In this document: positions 24,323-32,248 of the stretch, in pieces
Position numbering within the stretch: position 1 is the stretch's first letter
Layout of the letters: every line of letters starts with the position of its first letter
Translations under genes and position numbers: made by a program
Notes under the pieces: model-generated
What the model was told of the DNA's origin: nothing
Databases searched by the model: none
The model's input: only the letters and a program-made list of their open reading frames with translations
NCBI GenBank assembly: GCA_024233285.1
Contig: JACKPU010000005.1
Span: 124,001 to 188,000 of the forward strand
Reading direction: 5' to 3'
Length of the DNA stretch: 64,000 nt
Source: Opitutaceae bacterium
GTDB taxonomy: Bacteria > Verrucomicrobiota > Verrucomicrobiia > Opitutales > Opitutaceae

Positions 24323-24970
24323 ATGATTACATCGCTTTTAGGTAAAAAACTCGGAATGACGCAGGTCTATGACGCGAACAACGTCTTAGTCCCTGTCACC
24401 GTCGTGGAAGCCGGTCCCTGCTCCGTGGTCCAAGTCAAGACCACCGAGAGTGACGGCTACAACGCAGTCCAACTCGGCTTCTCCCGAAAGAAGACCAAAA
24501 ACGCTTCCCGCGCGGAAGTGAATCACGCCAAGAAGGCCGGTCTGGAGACCACGCCCCGCGTGCTCAGCGAAGTCCGCCTCAACGAGGCTCCCACCGCCAA
24601 GACTGGTGACGTTGTCACCGTTGAGATTTTCGCGGAAGGTCAGTTCGTCGATGTCATTGGCATCTCGAAGGGCAAAGGTTTCGCCGGCGTCGTGAAGCGT
24701 TTCCGCGTTAGTGGCGGTCCCGCTTCGCACGGTTCCATGTTCCACCGCCGCATCGGTTCGATCGGTATGCGCCAGACCCCTGGCCGTTCGTGGAAGAACC
24801 AGAAGATGCCCGGTCACATGGGTTCGGTTCGCCGCACGGTGCAGAACCTTCAAGTCGTGAAGGTCATCAGCGACAAAAACATCATTTTGGTCAAAGGCGC
24901 CATTCCAGGTGCCAACGGCGACGACGTCATCGTCCGCAGCGCCATCAAGGGCCAGCCCAAGCACGCCTGA
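24323..24970 (+). CDS. rplC: 50S ribosomal protein L3
   Basis: 215 residues. LLGKKLGMTQVYD opens the protein. The central conserved loop reads SKGKGFAGVVKRF...GPASHGSMFHRRIGSIGMRQTPGR and VWKN-like SWKNQKMPGHMG, the extension that reaches the peptidyl transferase centre. L3 is one of the first proteins to join the 50S subunit. It is preceded by a structured leader and followed by rplD after 18 bases. Confidence 0.97.
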   Translation: MITSLLGKKLGMTQVYDANNVLVPVTVVEAGPCSVVQVKTTESDGYNAVQLGFSRKKTKNASRAEVNHAKKAGLETTPRVLSEVRLNEAPTAKTGDVVTVEIFAEGQFVDVIGISKGKGFAGVVKRFRVSGGPASHGSMFHRRIGSIGMRQTPGRSWKNQKMPGHMGSVRRTVQNLQVVKVISDKNIILVKGAIPGANGDDVIVRSAIKGQPKHA

Positions 24971-24988
24971 AAAGGATAACGCACTGCC

Positions 24989-25624
24989 ATGAAACTCACA
25001 GTTTACAGTTCTGACGGCAAATCCAGCAGCGAGAAGGAATTCTCCGGCCTGCCCGTCTTCGAAGGCGACAAAGGCCTCCAAGCGGTCAAGGAAGTGATCG
25101 TTGCCATCAACGCCAATCGCCGCCAAGGCACCCATTCGACCAAGACCCGCGGTGAAGTCCGCGGCGGCGGCAAGAAGCCGTGGCGCCAAAAGGGCACCGG
25201 TCGCGCTCGCGCCGGTTCCACGCGTTCCCCCCTCTGGGTGGGTGGCGGTGTGGTCTTCGGTCCGAAGCCCCGCGACTACTCCAAGAAGGTTAATGCCAAG
25301 GTTAAGGCCCTGGCTTTCAGCCGCGCGCTCTATGATCGTGCGACCGCCGGCGAAATCGCCGTGATCGAGCAGTTCCGCTTGGAACAGCCGAAAACCAAGC
25401 TCATGAGCGAGGTCGTCAAGCGCATCGCCCCCAAGGGCAAGATTCTGCTCGTTGACGCGCCGTTCTCGGCCGAAGCCGCCCGTGCCGCCCGGAATATTGA
25501 GCGTGTCTCCCTGCAGGAAGCCGCCGAGCTGAACACCCTCGATCTCGCCCAATACAGCAAGATCGTGGTCAGCACGACGGCCCTCGAATCCATCATCGCC
25601 CGCATCAACGGAGGTAAGAACTAA
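24989..25624 (+). CDS. rplD: 50S ribosomal protein L4
   Basis: 211 residues. The globular domain and the long tunnel loop are recognisable: RQGTHSTKTRGEVRGGGKKPWRQKGTGRARAGSTRSP in two conserved pieces, and GPKPRDYSKKVNAKVKALA. L4 lines the exit tunnel with L22 and is the repressor of the S10 operon where that has been tested. The stop codon overlaps the rplW start by one base (TAATG). Confidence 0.97.
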   Translation: MKLTVYSSDGKSSSEKEFSGLPVFEGDKGLQAVKEVIVAINANRRQGTHSTKTRGEVRGGGKKPWRQKGTGRARAGSTRSPLWVGGGVVFGPKPRDYSKKVNAKVKALAFSRALYDRATAGEIAVIEQFRLEQPKTKLMSEVVKRIAPKGKILLVDAPFSAEAARAARNIERVSLQEAAELNTLDLAQYSKIVVSTTALESIIARINGGKN

Positions 25625-25905
25625 TGGACGCCAACGCCGTTCTCAAAATCGTCCGCATGACGGAAAAATCGAGCAAGCAATCCGCCGAGCTCGGCCAATA
25701 CACCTTTGAAGTCGCCCCGACCTCCACGAAGCACAGCATCGCGGCCGCCGTTGAGCAGACCTTCAAAGTCACCGTCAAACGCGTGAACATCCAAAACTAC
25801 CGCGGCAAAAACAAGCGCACCCGCACGGGTCGCACGGTCCGCGGTTCCGACTTCAAGAAGGCCATCGTCACCCTCAAGGCTGGCGATAAGATCGAGCTCG
25901 TCTGA
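25624..25905 (+). CDS. rplW: 50S ribosomal protein L23
   Basis: 93 residues. VRMTEKSSKQSAELGQYTFEV is the L23 N-terminal region, AAVEQTFKVTVKRVNIQNYRGK the central part, and the end is basic with GSDFKKAIVTLKAGDKIEL. L23 sits at the tunnel exit and is a docking site for trigger factor and SRP. It overlaps rplD by one base and is followed by rplB with an AACCTGGAGG ribosome-binding region. Confidence 0.96.
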   Translation: MDANAVLKIVRMTEKSSKQSAELGQYTFEVAPTSTKHSIAAAVEQTFKVTVKRVNIQNYRGKNKRTRTGRTVRGSDFKKAIVTLKAGDKIELV

Positions 25906-25928
25906 GCCCAACCTGGAGGAACATCCAC

Positions 25929-26795
25929 ATGCCACTCAAAACTTCACGCCCCCTGACCGCGAGCCAGCGCTTCACCACGCTCAACCGCCAGACCAATCTG
26001 GCCAAGAAGCGTCCGGAGCGCGGCCTCACCGAGTCCAAAGGCAAGTCCGGCGGACGCAACGTTTACGGCCGAATCACGACCCGTCGTCGCGGCGGCGGCC
26101 ACAAGCGCCTTTACCGCGTCATCGATTACAAGCGCAACATCCTCGACATTCCGGCCACCGTGCAGGCGATCGAGTATGATCCGAACCGCTCGGCCAACAT
26201 CGCGCTCGTGGCTTACGCCAATGGCGAGAAGCGCTATATCATCGCCCCGAACGGCCTCGAGGTCGGCGCCAAGATCGTCGCCTCGAACGAAGCCGGTCGT
26301 AACGACTTCATCGTGGGCAACAACTACCCGCTGTCGCTAATCCCGCCGTCCACCCGTATCCACGCCGTTGAACTCGTTCCCGGCCGTGGCGCGCAGTTGG
26401 CCCGTTCCGCCGGCACCGCGATCGAGCTCGTTGCCGTGGAAAACGGCTTCGCCCAGCTCAAGATGCCTTCCGGTGAAATCCGTTTGGTCAATCCCCGTTG
26501 CCGCGCCACCATCGGTGAAGTCGGCAACCTCGACCACAACAACCAGTCGCTCGGCAAAGCCGGTCGCAAGCGCTGGCTCGGCAAGCGCCCGCGCGTCCGT
26601 GGTATTGTAATGAACCCGGTTGATCACCCGAACGGTGGTGGTAACGGTCTCTCCAAGAGTGGTGGCGGTCGCCAACACCTCGTTTCGCCTTGGGGTCAAC
26701 TGGCCAAGGGTTTCCCGACCCGCCGCCGGTCCAAGCCTTCCAACAGCATGATCATCGTTCACCACCACGGCCGCAAGCCGCGTGGTAGCAAATAA
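25929..26795 (+). CDS. rplB: 50S ribosomal protein L2
   Basis: 288 residues, slightly longer than the usual 273-277. SGGRNVYGRITTRRRGGGHKRLYR, NRSANIALVAYANGEKRYI and the C-terminal peptidyl-transferase-centre block GIVMNPVDHPNGGG are present, including the conserved His of DHPNGG that lies near the catalytic centre. L2 is needed for subunit joining and peptidyl transfer. The N-terminus carries about ten extra residues (MPLKTSRPLTASQR). Confidence 0.97.
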   Translation: MPLKTSRPLTASQRFTTLNRQTNLAKKRPERGLTESKGKSGGRNVYGRITTRRRGGGHKRLYRVIDYKRNILDIPATVQAIEYDPNRSANIALVAYANGEKRYIIAPNGLEVGAKIVASNEAGRNDFIVGNNYPLSLIPPSTRIHAVELVPGRGAQLARSAGTAIELVAVENGFAQLKMPSGEIRLVNPRCRATIGEVGNLDHNNQSLGKAGRKRWLGKRPRVRGIVMNPVDHPNGGGNGLSKSGGGRQHLVSPWGQLAKGFPTRRRSKPSNSMIIVHHHGRKPRGSK

Positions 26796-26814
26796 ACTTT
26801 AGCGCACACCCACT

Positions 26815-27090
26815 ATGGCACGTTCCATCAAAAAGGGCTTTTTCGTCGATTACCACCTGCTCGAAAAAATCGAGAAGGCGACCAAGGCTGGCGCTCGCAA
26901 GCCGATCCAGACCTGGTCACGCCGATCCACCATCACGCCTGACTTCGTCGGCCACACGTTCAACGTCCACAATGGCAAGGCCTTTGTGGCCGTTTATGTC
27001 ACCGAGAACATGGTCGGTCACAAGCTCGGCGAATTCGCGCTGACCCGCACGTTCAAGGCGCACGGCGCCACCACCAAGAAAGCAATCTAA
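26815..27090 (+). CDS. rpsS: 30S ribosomal protein S19
   Basis: 91 residues, normal length. MARSIKKGFFVDYHLLEKI, QTWSRRSTITPDFVGHTFNVHNGK and VGHKLGEFALTRTFKAHG are textbook S19. It binds the 30S head with S13. An 81-base gap with a hairpin separates it from rplV. Confidence 0.97.
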   Translation: MARSIKKGFFVDYHLLEKIEKATKAGARKPIQTWSRRSTITPDFVGHTFNVHNGKAFVAVYVTENMVGHKLGEFALTRTFKAHGATTKKAI

Positions 27091-27118
27091 CCTTTAATCT
27101 GATCAACCAACTGAAAGG

Positions 27119-27145
27119 GCAGGGGACCCGCACCCGCGGACCTGC
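27119..27145 (+). promoter_or_regulatory. Hairpin in the rpsS-rplV gap
   Basis: GCAGG (27119-27123) pairs with CCTGC (27141-27145), and inside it CCGC (27128-27131) with GCGG (27136-27139) around loop ACCC; GGAC and A form an internal loop. It lies 26 bases before the rplV start. No T-run follows. It could be a ribosomal protein binding site or a stability element. Confidence 0.4.
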
Positions 27146-27171
27146 TGTCGCCTGAACAAGGAATCACCTCC

Positions 27172-27513
27172 ATGGAAGTCCAATCCCTCACCCGATACGC
27201 GCGCATGTCGCCCAAGAAGATGCGAGAAGTCGCGCGCACCATTCAGGGGCGCAAGGCGCCTGAAGCCGTCGAATACCTGACGCTCATTCCGCGTAAGTCC
27301 GCCCGTTTGATCGTCAAGACGCTCAAGAGCGCGATCGCAAACGCCGAGAATAACAACAACCTTTCCGCTGACAGCCTGACCATCAAGTCGGCCCTCATCG
27401 AGAACGGTCCCGTTCTCAAGCGCTTCAAGGCCGGCGCACGCGGCACCGCCAAACCCCGCCGCAAGCCGATGTCCCACATCCGCATCGTCCTCACCGACGG
27501 CAACTCCAACTGA
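27172..27513 (+). CDS. rplV: 50S ribosomal protein L22
   Basis: 113 residues. EVQSLTRYARMSPKKMREVARTI opens it, SARLIVKTLKSAIANAENN is the core, and the tunnel hairpin tip is in LKRFKAGARGTAKPRRKPMSHI with the conserved A-R-G region. L22 contacts all 23S rRNA domains and forms the tunnel constriction with L4, both encoded here. rpsC follows eight bases later. Confidence 0.97.
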   Translation: MEVQSLTRYARMSPKKMREVARTIQGRKAPEAVEYLTLIPRKSARLIVKTLKSAIANAENNNNLSADSLTIKSALIENGPVLKRFKAGARGTAKPRRKPMSHIRIVLTDGNSN

Positions 27514-27521
27514 TTTATTCC

Positions 27522-28154
27522 ATGGGCCAAAAAACCAATCCCGTAGGCTTCCGTCTCGCCGTCCGCCGCAACTGGCAGTCCCGCTGGTATGCCGGCAAGA
27601 AGGACTTCAGCAAGCTCCTCGTCGAGGACCAGATCATCCGTGAAAAGCTCATGGAGAAGCTCAAGCAGGCTTCCGTGCCGCGCATCTTCATTGAGCGCGC
27701 CTCGAACCGCGTCCGCGTCAAGATTTACACGGCGCGTCCCGGCATCGTAATCGGTCGCAAAGGCCAGGAGATCGAGAAAATCAAGGACGAACTCGCCAAG
27801 CTGACCGGCAAGGAAATCCTCCTCGACATCCAAGAGGTCAAGAAGCCCGAAATCGAAGCCCAGCTCGTGGCAGAGAACGTCGCTTTGCAGCTTGAGCGCC
27901 GCATTGCATTCCGCCGCGCCATGAAGAAGGCCGTCGAAATCGCCATGACGCTCGGCGCCGAAGGTATTCGTATCCAATGCTCCGGCCGTCTCGGTGGGGG
28001 TGATATCGCCCGCCGCGAGTGGCAGCGCAAGGGCCGTGTGCCGTTGCACACCCTCCGCGAAAACATCGATTACGGCTTCTCCGAAGCCAACACCGTTTAC
28101 GGCAAGATCGGCATCAAGTGCTGGATCTGCAAAAAGGAGTCCGACAACAACTGA
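27522..28154 (+). CDS. rpsC: 30S ribosomal protein S3
   Basis: 210 residues. MGQKTNPVGFRLAVRRNWQS at the start, the KH domain with RPGIVIGRKGQEIEKIKDEL, and the C-terminal domain with GIRIQCSGRLGGGDIARREWQRKGRVPLHTLRENIDYG in pieces. S3 forms the mRNA entry tunnel with S4 and S5. Slightly short compared with E. coli (233): the basic C-terminal tail is absent. Confidence 0.97.
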   Translation: MGQKTNPVGFRLAVRRNWQSRWYAGKKDFSKLLVEDQIIREKLMEKLKQASVPRIFIERASNRVRVKIYTARPGIVIGRKGQEIEKIKDELAKLTGKEILLDIQEVKKPEIEAQLVAENVALQLERRIAFRRAMKKAVEIAMTLGAEGIRIQCSGRLGGGDIARREWQRKGRVPLHTLRENIDYGFSEANTVYGKIGIKCWICKKESDNN

Positions 28155-28190
28155 TCCCTCGTCGGATCCATTTGAATAGGAGACAGCACC

Positions 28191-28598
28191 ATGGCTCTCG
28201 CACCTTCCCGCACCAAATACCGCAAATCCCAAAAGGGCTCCCGCGCTGGCAATGCCAAGCGCGGCAACACGCTCGCCTTCGGCGAGTTCGGCCTGCAATC
28301 CCTCACCCGTGGTCCCATGACCGGCCGTCAAATCGAGGCCGCTCGCGTGACGATCACCCGCCATCTCAAGCGCAAGGGTAAGCTCTGGATTCGCGTTTTC
28401 CCGCACAAACCCATCACCAAGAAGCCCGCCGAAGTCCGCATGGGCCAAGGCAAAGGTTCCGTTGAGTATTACGTCGCCGTCATCAAACCCGGCGCGGTCC
28501 TCTTCGAGCTTTCCGGCGTGCCCGCGACCATCGCGAAAGAGGCCTTCCGCTTGGCCGACGCCAAGCTGCCTTTCCACTGCCGCTTCATCACCCGCTAA
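28191..28598 (+). CDS. rplP: 50S ribosomal protein L16
   Basis: 135 residues, normal length. APSRTKYRKSQKGSRAG, GNTLAFGEFGLQSLTRGPMT, QIEAARVTITRHLKRKGKLWIRVFPHKPITKKPAEVRMG (in pieces) and GSVEYYVAVIKPGAVLFEL identify it. L16 positions A-site tRNA. A TAGGAGA ribosome-binding site precedes the start. Confidence 0.97.
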   Translation: MALAPSRTKYRKSQKGSRAGNAKRGNTLAFGEFGLQSLTRGPMTGRQIEAARVTITRHLKRKGKLWIRVFPHKPITKKPAEVRMGQGKGSVEYYVAVIKPGAVLFELSGVPATIAKEAFRLADAKLPFHCRFITR

Positions 28599-28609
28599 CG
28601 CGCACTGTC

Positions 28610-28807
28610 ATGACTTCGAAAGAAATCCGCGAACTCTCGCCCGGCGAGATCACCACCAAGCTGCGCGAACTGCGCGAGCAACTCCTCCAGCTGCGTCTGC
28701 GCAAGCAGACCGGCCAGGTTGAGAAGACCCACGAGCTGCGTGCCCTGCGCAAAGACATCGCCCGGCTCGAGACCATCCTTAATCAAAAGAACCGCCAAGC
28801 CGCCTGA
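28610..28807 (+). CDS. rpmC: 50S ribosomal protein L29
   Basis: 65 residues forming the expected two-helix hairpin: KEIRELSPGEITTKLRELRE, LLQLRLRKQTGQVEKTHELR and ALRKDIARLETILNQKN. L29 lies beside L23 at the tunnel exit. It sits between rplP and rpsQ, as usual in the S10 operon. Confidence 0.96.
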   Translation: MTSKEIRELSPGEITTKLRELREQLLQLRLRKQTGQVEKTHELRALRKDIARLETILNQKNRQAA

Positions 28808-28820
28808 GCCGCATCCCGCC

Positions 28821-29156
28821 ATGTCACACCACGTCCGTCACAACAGTCGCAAGACCATCATCGGCTTCGTCACGAGCCGCTCCGGCGACAAGTCCATCAA
28901 GGTCACGATTCCTTACAAGACTCCGCACCCGCTTTATCACAAGGTCGTGAATCGCCAGACCGTCGTGCACGTGCATGACGAGAAGAACGAGACCCATGTG
29001 GGCGACAAGGTCGAGATTATGGAAACGCGTCCGCTCAGCCGCCTCAAGCGCTGGCGCATCGTGTCCGTGCTTGAGCGTGCCATCAGCACCGAAGACCTCG
29101 CTGTCTCTGAGAACGATGTGGCGGAAAGCGTGCCCACCAAGGTCACCAAGGAATAA
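28821..29156 (+). CDS. rpsQ: 30S ribosomal protein S17 with C-terminal tail
   Basis: 111 residues from the ATG at 28821. The core (SRKTIIGFVTSRSGDKSIKV, HVHDEKNETHVGDKVEIMETRPLSRLKRWRI) is complete by about residue 83. The remaining 28 residues (AISTEDLAVSENDVAESVP and a basic end) extend beyond most S17 proteins, which have about 84-90 residues. S17 is a primary 16S rRNA binder of the 30S body. The tail is acidic and probably disordered. Confidence 0.95.
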   Translation: MSHHVRHNSRKTIIGFVTSRSGDKSIKVTIPYKTPHPLYHKVVNRQTVVHVHDEKNETHVGDKVEIMETRPLSRLKRWRIVSVLERAISTEDLAVSENDVAESVPTKVTKE

Positions 29157-29202
29157 CCGGCAGTTCACGCATCCCTAAACCCAAAGAATCTGGAGATCTG
29201 TC

Positions 29203-29568
29203 ATGATCCAACTGCGTTCCACTCTCACCATCGCTGACAACACTGGCGCCCGCAAAGCCCAGATGATCCGCAAAGCCGGTCAAGCCACCGACACCGCAGG
29301 TGTTGGCGACATCGTCACGATCAACATTCGCGAAAGCGCCACCGACGCGTCCGTCAAAAAGGGCGAAGTCGTGAAGGCTGTCGTTGTCCGCACCAAGGCG
29401 CCCGTGCGCCGCGCGGACGGCAGCTACCTGCGCTTCGATAGCAATGCCGTCGTCATCATCGACGCGGCCAACAACCCCAAGGGCACCCGCATCTTCGGCC
29501 CGGTCGCGCGAGAACTCCGCGCGAAGAATTTCATGAAGATCATCTCGCTCGCTCCGGAGGTTCTCTAA
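29203..29568 (+). CDS. rplN: 50S ribosomal protein L14
   Basis: 121 residues, normal length. MIQLRSTLTIADNTGARKAQ, KGEVVKAVVVRTKAPVRRADGSYLRFDSNAVVIID (in pieces) and GTRIFGPVARELRAKNFMKIISLAPEVL are full L14 signatures. L14 lies at the subunit interface. rplX begins one base after its stop. Confidence 0.97.
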   Translation: MIQLRSTLTIADNTGARKAQMIRKAGQATDTAGVGDIVTINIRESATDASVKKGEVVKAVVVRTKAPVRRADGSYLRFDSNAVVIIDAANNPKGTRIFGPVARELRAKNFMKIISLAPEVL

Positions 29569-29569
29569 C

Positions 29570-29848
29570 ATGGCTAAATTTCACATCAAACGTGGCGACC
29601 AAGTCGTCGTCATCGCTGGCGCCCACAAGGGCAAGGAAGGCAAAGTTCTTGAGCTGCTGCCCGCCAAGGGTCGTGCCCGTGTCGAAGGCGTGGCCATGAT
29701 CAAGCGTCACCTCAAGAAGTCGCAAGAGAACCCGCAAGGCAGTATTGCCGAGCGCGAGGGCTCCATTCACATCTCCAACCTCATGCTCAAGTCCAACTTC
29801 GATGCGAGCAAGCGGGCCAAGCCGGCCGCTGCGGCCACCACGGCTTGA
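29570..29848 (+). CDS. rplX: 50S ribosomal protein L24
   Basis: 92 residues. The KOW motif is at the start (KFHIKRGDQVVVIAGAHKGKEGKVLEL), followed by RVEGVAMIKRHLKKSQENPQG and IHISNLMLKS. L24 starts 50S assembly. The protein is slightly shorter than in E. coli (104) and ends in a K/A/P-rich tail. It is followed by a 106-base gap before rplE. Confidence 0.96.
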   Translation: MAKFHIKRGDQVVVIAGAHKGKEGKVLELLPAKGRARVEGVAMIKRHLKKSQENPQGSIAEREGSIHISNLMLKSNFDASKRAKPAAAATTA

Positions 29849-29924
29849 GCCAATTGCGCGCTTGCCAAAGCTGCTGATAACCTGCGTTATTCGACCCTTT
29901 TCCTCCTAAAATCACTCATTTCGC

Positions 29925-29945
29925 CGCCGGGTCGGAAATCCGGTG
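29925..29945 (+). promoter_or_regulatory. Hairpin covering the rplE ribosome-binding region
   Basis: CGCCGG (29925-29930) pairs with CCGGTG (29940-29945) with one G-U pair and a nine-base loop. Its 3' arm contains the GGTGG that would act as the ribosome-binding site for the ATG at 29955, so the fold could limit rplE translation. Confidence 0.35.
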
Positions 29946-29954
29946 GCCATCATC

Positions 29955-30521
29955 ATGAGCACATCTCCTACACTTAAAACAGTTTACACCGAGCAAGTCG
30001 CCCCTGAGCTCACCAAGAGCCGTGGCTACACCAATAAACACGAGGTGCCGAAAATCACCAAAATCGTGTTGAACACCGGCATTGATGCCGACGCGGATAA
30101 GAACCAAATCGCCGACATCCAGCGCGACCTCGGTTTGATCGCCGGCCAGAAGCCCGTGCTCACCAAATCCAAGAAGGCGATTTCGAACTTCAAGCTCCGG
30201 CAAGGTCAAGTTGTTGGCTGCTGCGTTACCCTTCGCGGCAACGCCATGTGGGAGTTTCTTTACCGCCTGATCGCCGTTGCCCTTCCGACCATCCGCGACT
30301 TCCGCGGCATCTCGTCCAAGCTCGACGGCAACGGCAATTACAACCTTGGCATCACCGACTTCACCATTTTCCCGGAAATCACCGTGGAAAACGTCAAGAA
30401 GACCATGGGCCTTGATATCACCATCGTTACGACGGCCCAGACCGACGACGAAGGCCGTGAGTTGTTGCGCCTCTTGGGCATGCCCTTCCGCCGCACCGAA
30501 AAGGCCGCCTCCGCCGCCTAA
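29955..30521 (+). CDS. rplE: 50S ribosomal protein L5
   Basis: 188 residues from the ATG at 29955; a GTG at 29943 would add four residues but lies inside the likely ribosome-binding region. Signatures: VPKITKIVLNTGIDADAD, GQKPVLTKSKKAISNFKLR, FLYRLIAVALPTIRDFRG, NLGITDFTIFPEI and GMDITI-like GLDITIVTTAQTD. L5 holds 5S rRNA with L18. The C-terminus has a few extra Ala residues. Confidence 0.96.
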   Translation: MSTSPTLKTVYTEQVAPELTKSRGYTNKHEVPKITKIVLNTGIDADADKNQIADIQRDLGLIAGQKPVLTKSKKAISNFKLRQGQVVGCCVTLRGNAMWEFLYRLIAVALPTIRDFRGISSKLDGNGNYNLGITDFTIFPEITVENVKKTMGLDITIVTTAQTDDEGRELLRLLGMPFRRTEKAASAA

Positions 30522-30534
30522 CCCTTTCCCGACC

Positions 30535-30840
30535 ATGCCGAAAACATCCGCCATTGAACGCAACAAGAAGCGCGAGCGCCTTGTTGAGAAACACAAGGCC
30601 AAGCGGGCTGAATTGAAGGCCGTTTTGGCCAACCCTGAATCCTCCGACGAGGATTTCTTTGACGCGCAGAAGAAGCTGGCCAAGTTGCCACGCAATTCTT
30701 CCGCCGTGCGACTGAAGAACCGTTGCAAGCTCAGCGGCCGTCCGCGCGCCTACATCCGTAAATACGGTGTTTCCCGTATCCAGTTCCGTGAACTGGCCCT
30801 TGCCGGCAAGATCCCCGGCGTCACCAAATCCTCCTGGTAA
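30535..30840 (+). CDS. rpsN: 30S ribosomal protein S14, zinc-free long form
   Basis: 101 residues from the ATG at 30535. This is the long, cysteine-free type of S14: PKTSAIERNKKRERLVEKH, an insert of about 40 residues, then RNSSAVRLKNRCKLSGRPRAYIRKYGVSRIQFRELAL. The single cysteine (NRC) is not part of a CxxC pair. The short S14 type binds zinc through four cysteines; this one cannot. S14 acts in the 30S head with S3 and S10. Confidence 0.95.
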   Translation: MPKTSAIERNKKRERLVEKHKAKRAELKAVLANPESSDEDFFDAQKKLAKLPRNSSAVRLKNRCKLSGRPRAYIRKYGVSRIQFRELALAGKIPGVTKSSW

Positions 30841-30850
30841 TTTCCCTTTG

Positions 30851-30880
30851 GCCTTCGGGAGTCGGATATGACCCGCAGGC
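30851..30880 (+). promoter_or_regulatory. Hairpin before rpsH
   Basis: GCCTTCGGG (30851-30859) pairs with CCCGCAGGC (30872-30880): eight pairs and one T-C mismatch around a 12-base loop, 17 bases before the rpsH start. S8 is the repressor of the spc operon in E. coli, where it binds mRNA near rplE. A site directly upstream of rpsH would fit autoregulation, but this is inference. Confidence 0.45.
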
Positions 30881-30897
30881 TTTAACCTAACATCCAT

Positions 30898-31290
30898 ATG
30901 AACGATCCCATCAGTGACTTCCTGACCCGCCTTCGCAATGCGTCGCGGGCCCGGCTCGACGAGTGCGTAGCACCGCATTCCAAGCTTAAAGAAAGTATCG
31001 CCAGCATCCTCAAGGGTGACGGCTACATCACCGATTATTCCATCGGCGAAGATGGCCAAGGCCACAAGACCCTCGTCGTGAAGATGAAGTATGTCGGCGG
31101 CACCCCGGTTATTACCGACCTGCAACGCGTGTCCAAACCCGGCCGTCGTCTGTATTATCGCTACACCGAGATTCCGCGCGTTTTGAACGGCCTCGGTATT
31201 TCCATCCTTTCCACGTCCAAAGGTCTCATGAAAGACCAGGACTGCCGCCGTAACAAGGCGGGTGGCGAGCTCATCTGCAAAATCTGGTAA
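30898..31290 (+). CDS. rpsH: 30S ribosomal protein S8
   Basis: 130 residues, normal length. NDPISDFLTRLRNASRARLD, HSKLKESIASILKGDGYI, RVSKPGRRLYYRYTEIPRVLNGLGISILSTSKGLM (in pieces) and the C-terminal GGELICKIW are all typical. The STSKG motif binds the central 16S rRNA helix. Confidence 0.97.
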   Translation: MNDPISDFLTRLRNASRARLDECVAPHSKLKESIASILKGDGYITDYSIGEDGQGHKTLVVKMKYVGGTPVITDLQRVSKPGRRLYYRYTEIPRVLNGLGISILSTSKGLMKDQDCRRNKAGGELICKIW

Positions 31291-31304
31291 GGAGCACACC
31301 CACC

Positions 31305-31841
31305 ATGAGTCGCATTGGTAAACAACCCGTCCGCATTCCCGCCAAGGTCAAGGTCGACATCAAGGGTCAAACCGTGAACGTCGAAGGCCCCAAGGGAAAG
31401 CTCTCTAAAACTTTCGATTCCGCGGTCGCCATTAAAAGCGCGGAAGAAATGATCACCGTCGCCCCCGTGGGGGACACCCGTTTTGCGCGTGCCATGTTCG
31501 GCACCGCGCGCTCCATCATCGCCGGCATGGTCAAAGGTGTCAGCGAAGGCTACGCCAAGGAGCTCGAAATTCAGGGCGTTGGTTTCCGCGCCAATCTCAA
31601 GGGCAAGCAGCTTGACCTCGCGCTCGGCTACTCGCACCCGATCCTGATGGATATCCCCGAAGGCATCAAAATCACCGTCACCGACCAGACCAAGGTCAAG
31701 GTCGAGGGACCCGACAAACAATTGGTCGGCGCCGTCACCGCGGAAATCCGCAGCTACTATCCGCCGGAGCCCTACAAGGGCAAAGGTGTCCGCATCGTTG
31801 GCGAGCGTGTTCGCCGCAAAGAAGGCAAGACCGTCGCCTAA
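31305..31841 (+). CDS. rplF: 50S ribosomal protein L6
   Basis: 178 residues, normal length. MSRIGKQPVRIPAKVKVDI, NVEGPKGKLSKTF, GMVKGVSEGYAKELEIQGVGFRA and YYPPEPYKGKGVRI are diagnostic. L6 supports the sarcin-ricin loop region where EF-G and EF-Tu bind. Confidence 0.97.
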   Translation: MSRIGKQPVRIPAKVKVDIKGQTVNVEGPKGKLSKTFDSAVAIKSAEEMITVAPVGDTRFARAMFGTARSIIAGMVKGVSEGYAKELEIQGVGFRANLKGKQLDLALGYSHPILMDIPEGIKITVTDQTKVKVEGPDKQLVGAVTAEIRSYYPPEPYKGKGVRIVGERVRRKEGKTVA

Positions 31842-31876
31842 TCCTAATCGCAATCCATATTTTCAAGGGGCCTCCC

Positions 31877-32239
31877 ATGAACACTGTTCGCAAATCCCAA
31901 CTCTTGCAGAAGCGCCGCTGGCGCATCCGCAAGAAAATCAACGGCACCGCCGCCCGCCCGCGTCTCAGCGTCAAGTTCAGCGCCAAGCATATTTATGCCC
32001 AGGCCGTGGACGACGACAATGGCGTGACCCTGGCCTTCTTGTCCTCGCTCGATGGCGAGCTGCGCAAGAAGAAGCTCGGCGCCAATGTCACTGGCGCCAA
32101 GGAACTCGGTGCCGCCTTCGCTGCCAAAGCCAAGGAAGCCGGCATCACCTCCGTGGTCTTCGATCGCAACGGCGCTCGCTATCACGGTAAAGTCAAACAA
32201 TTCGCCGAAGCCGCCCGCGAAGGTGGTCTTCAATTCTAA
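31877..32239 (+). CDS. rplR: 50S ribosomal protein L18
   Basis: 120 residues, normal length. RKSQLLQKRRWRIRKKINGTAARPRLSV, HIYAQAVDDDNGVTLAFLSS and FDRNGARYHGKVKQFAEAAREGGL identify it. L18 binds 5S rRNA with L5. rpsE follows nine bases later. Confidence 0.97.
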   Translation: MNTVRKSQLLQKRRWRIRKKINGTAARPRLSVKFSAKHIYAQAVDDDNGVTLAFLSSLDGELRKKKLGANVTGAKELGAAFAAKAKEAGITSVVFDRNGARYHGKVKQFAEAAREGGLQF

Positions 32240-32248
32240 GCCGCGCCC

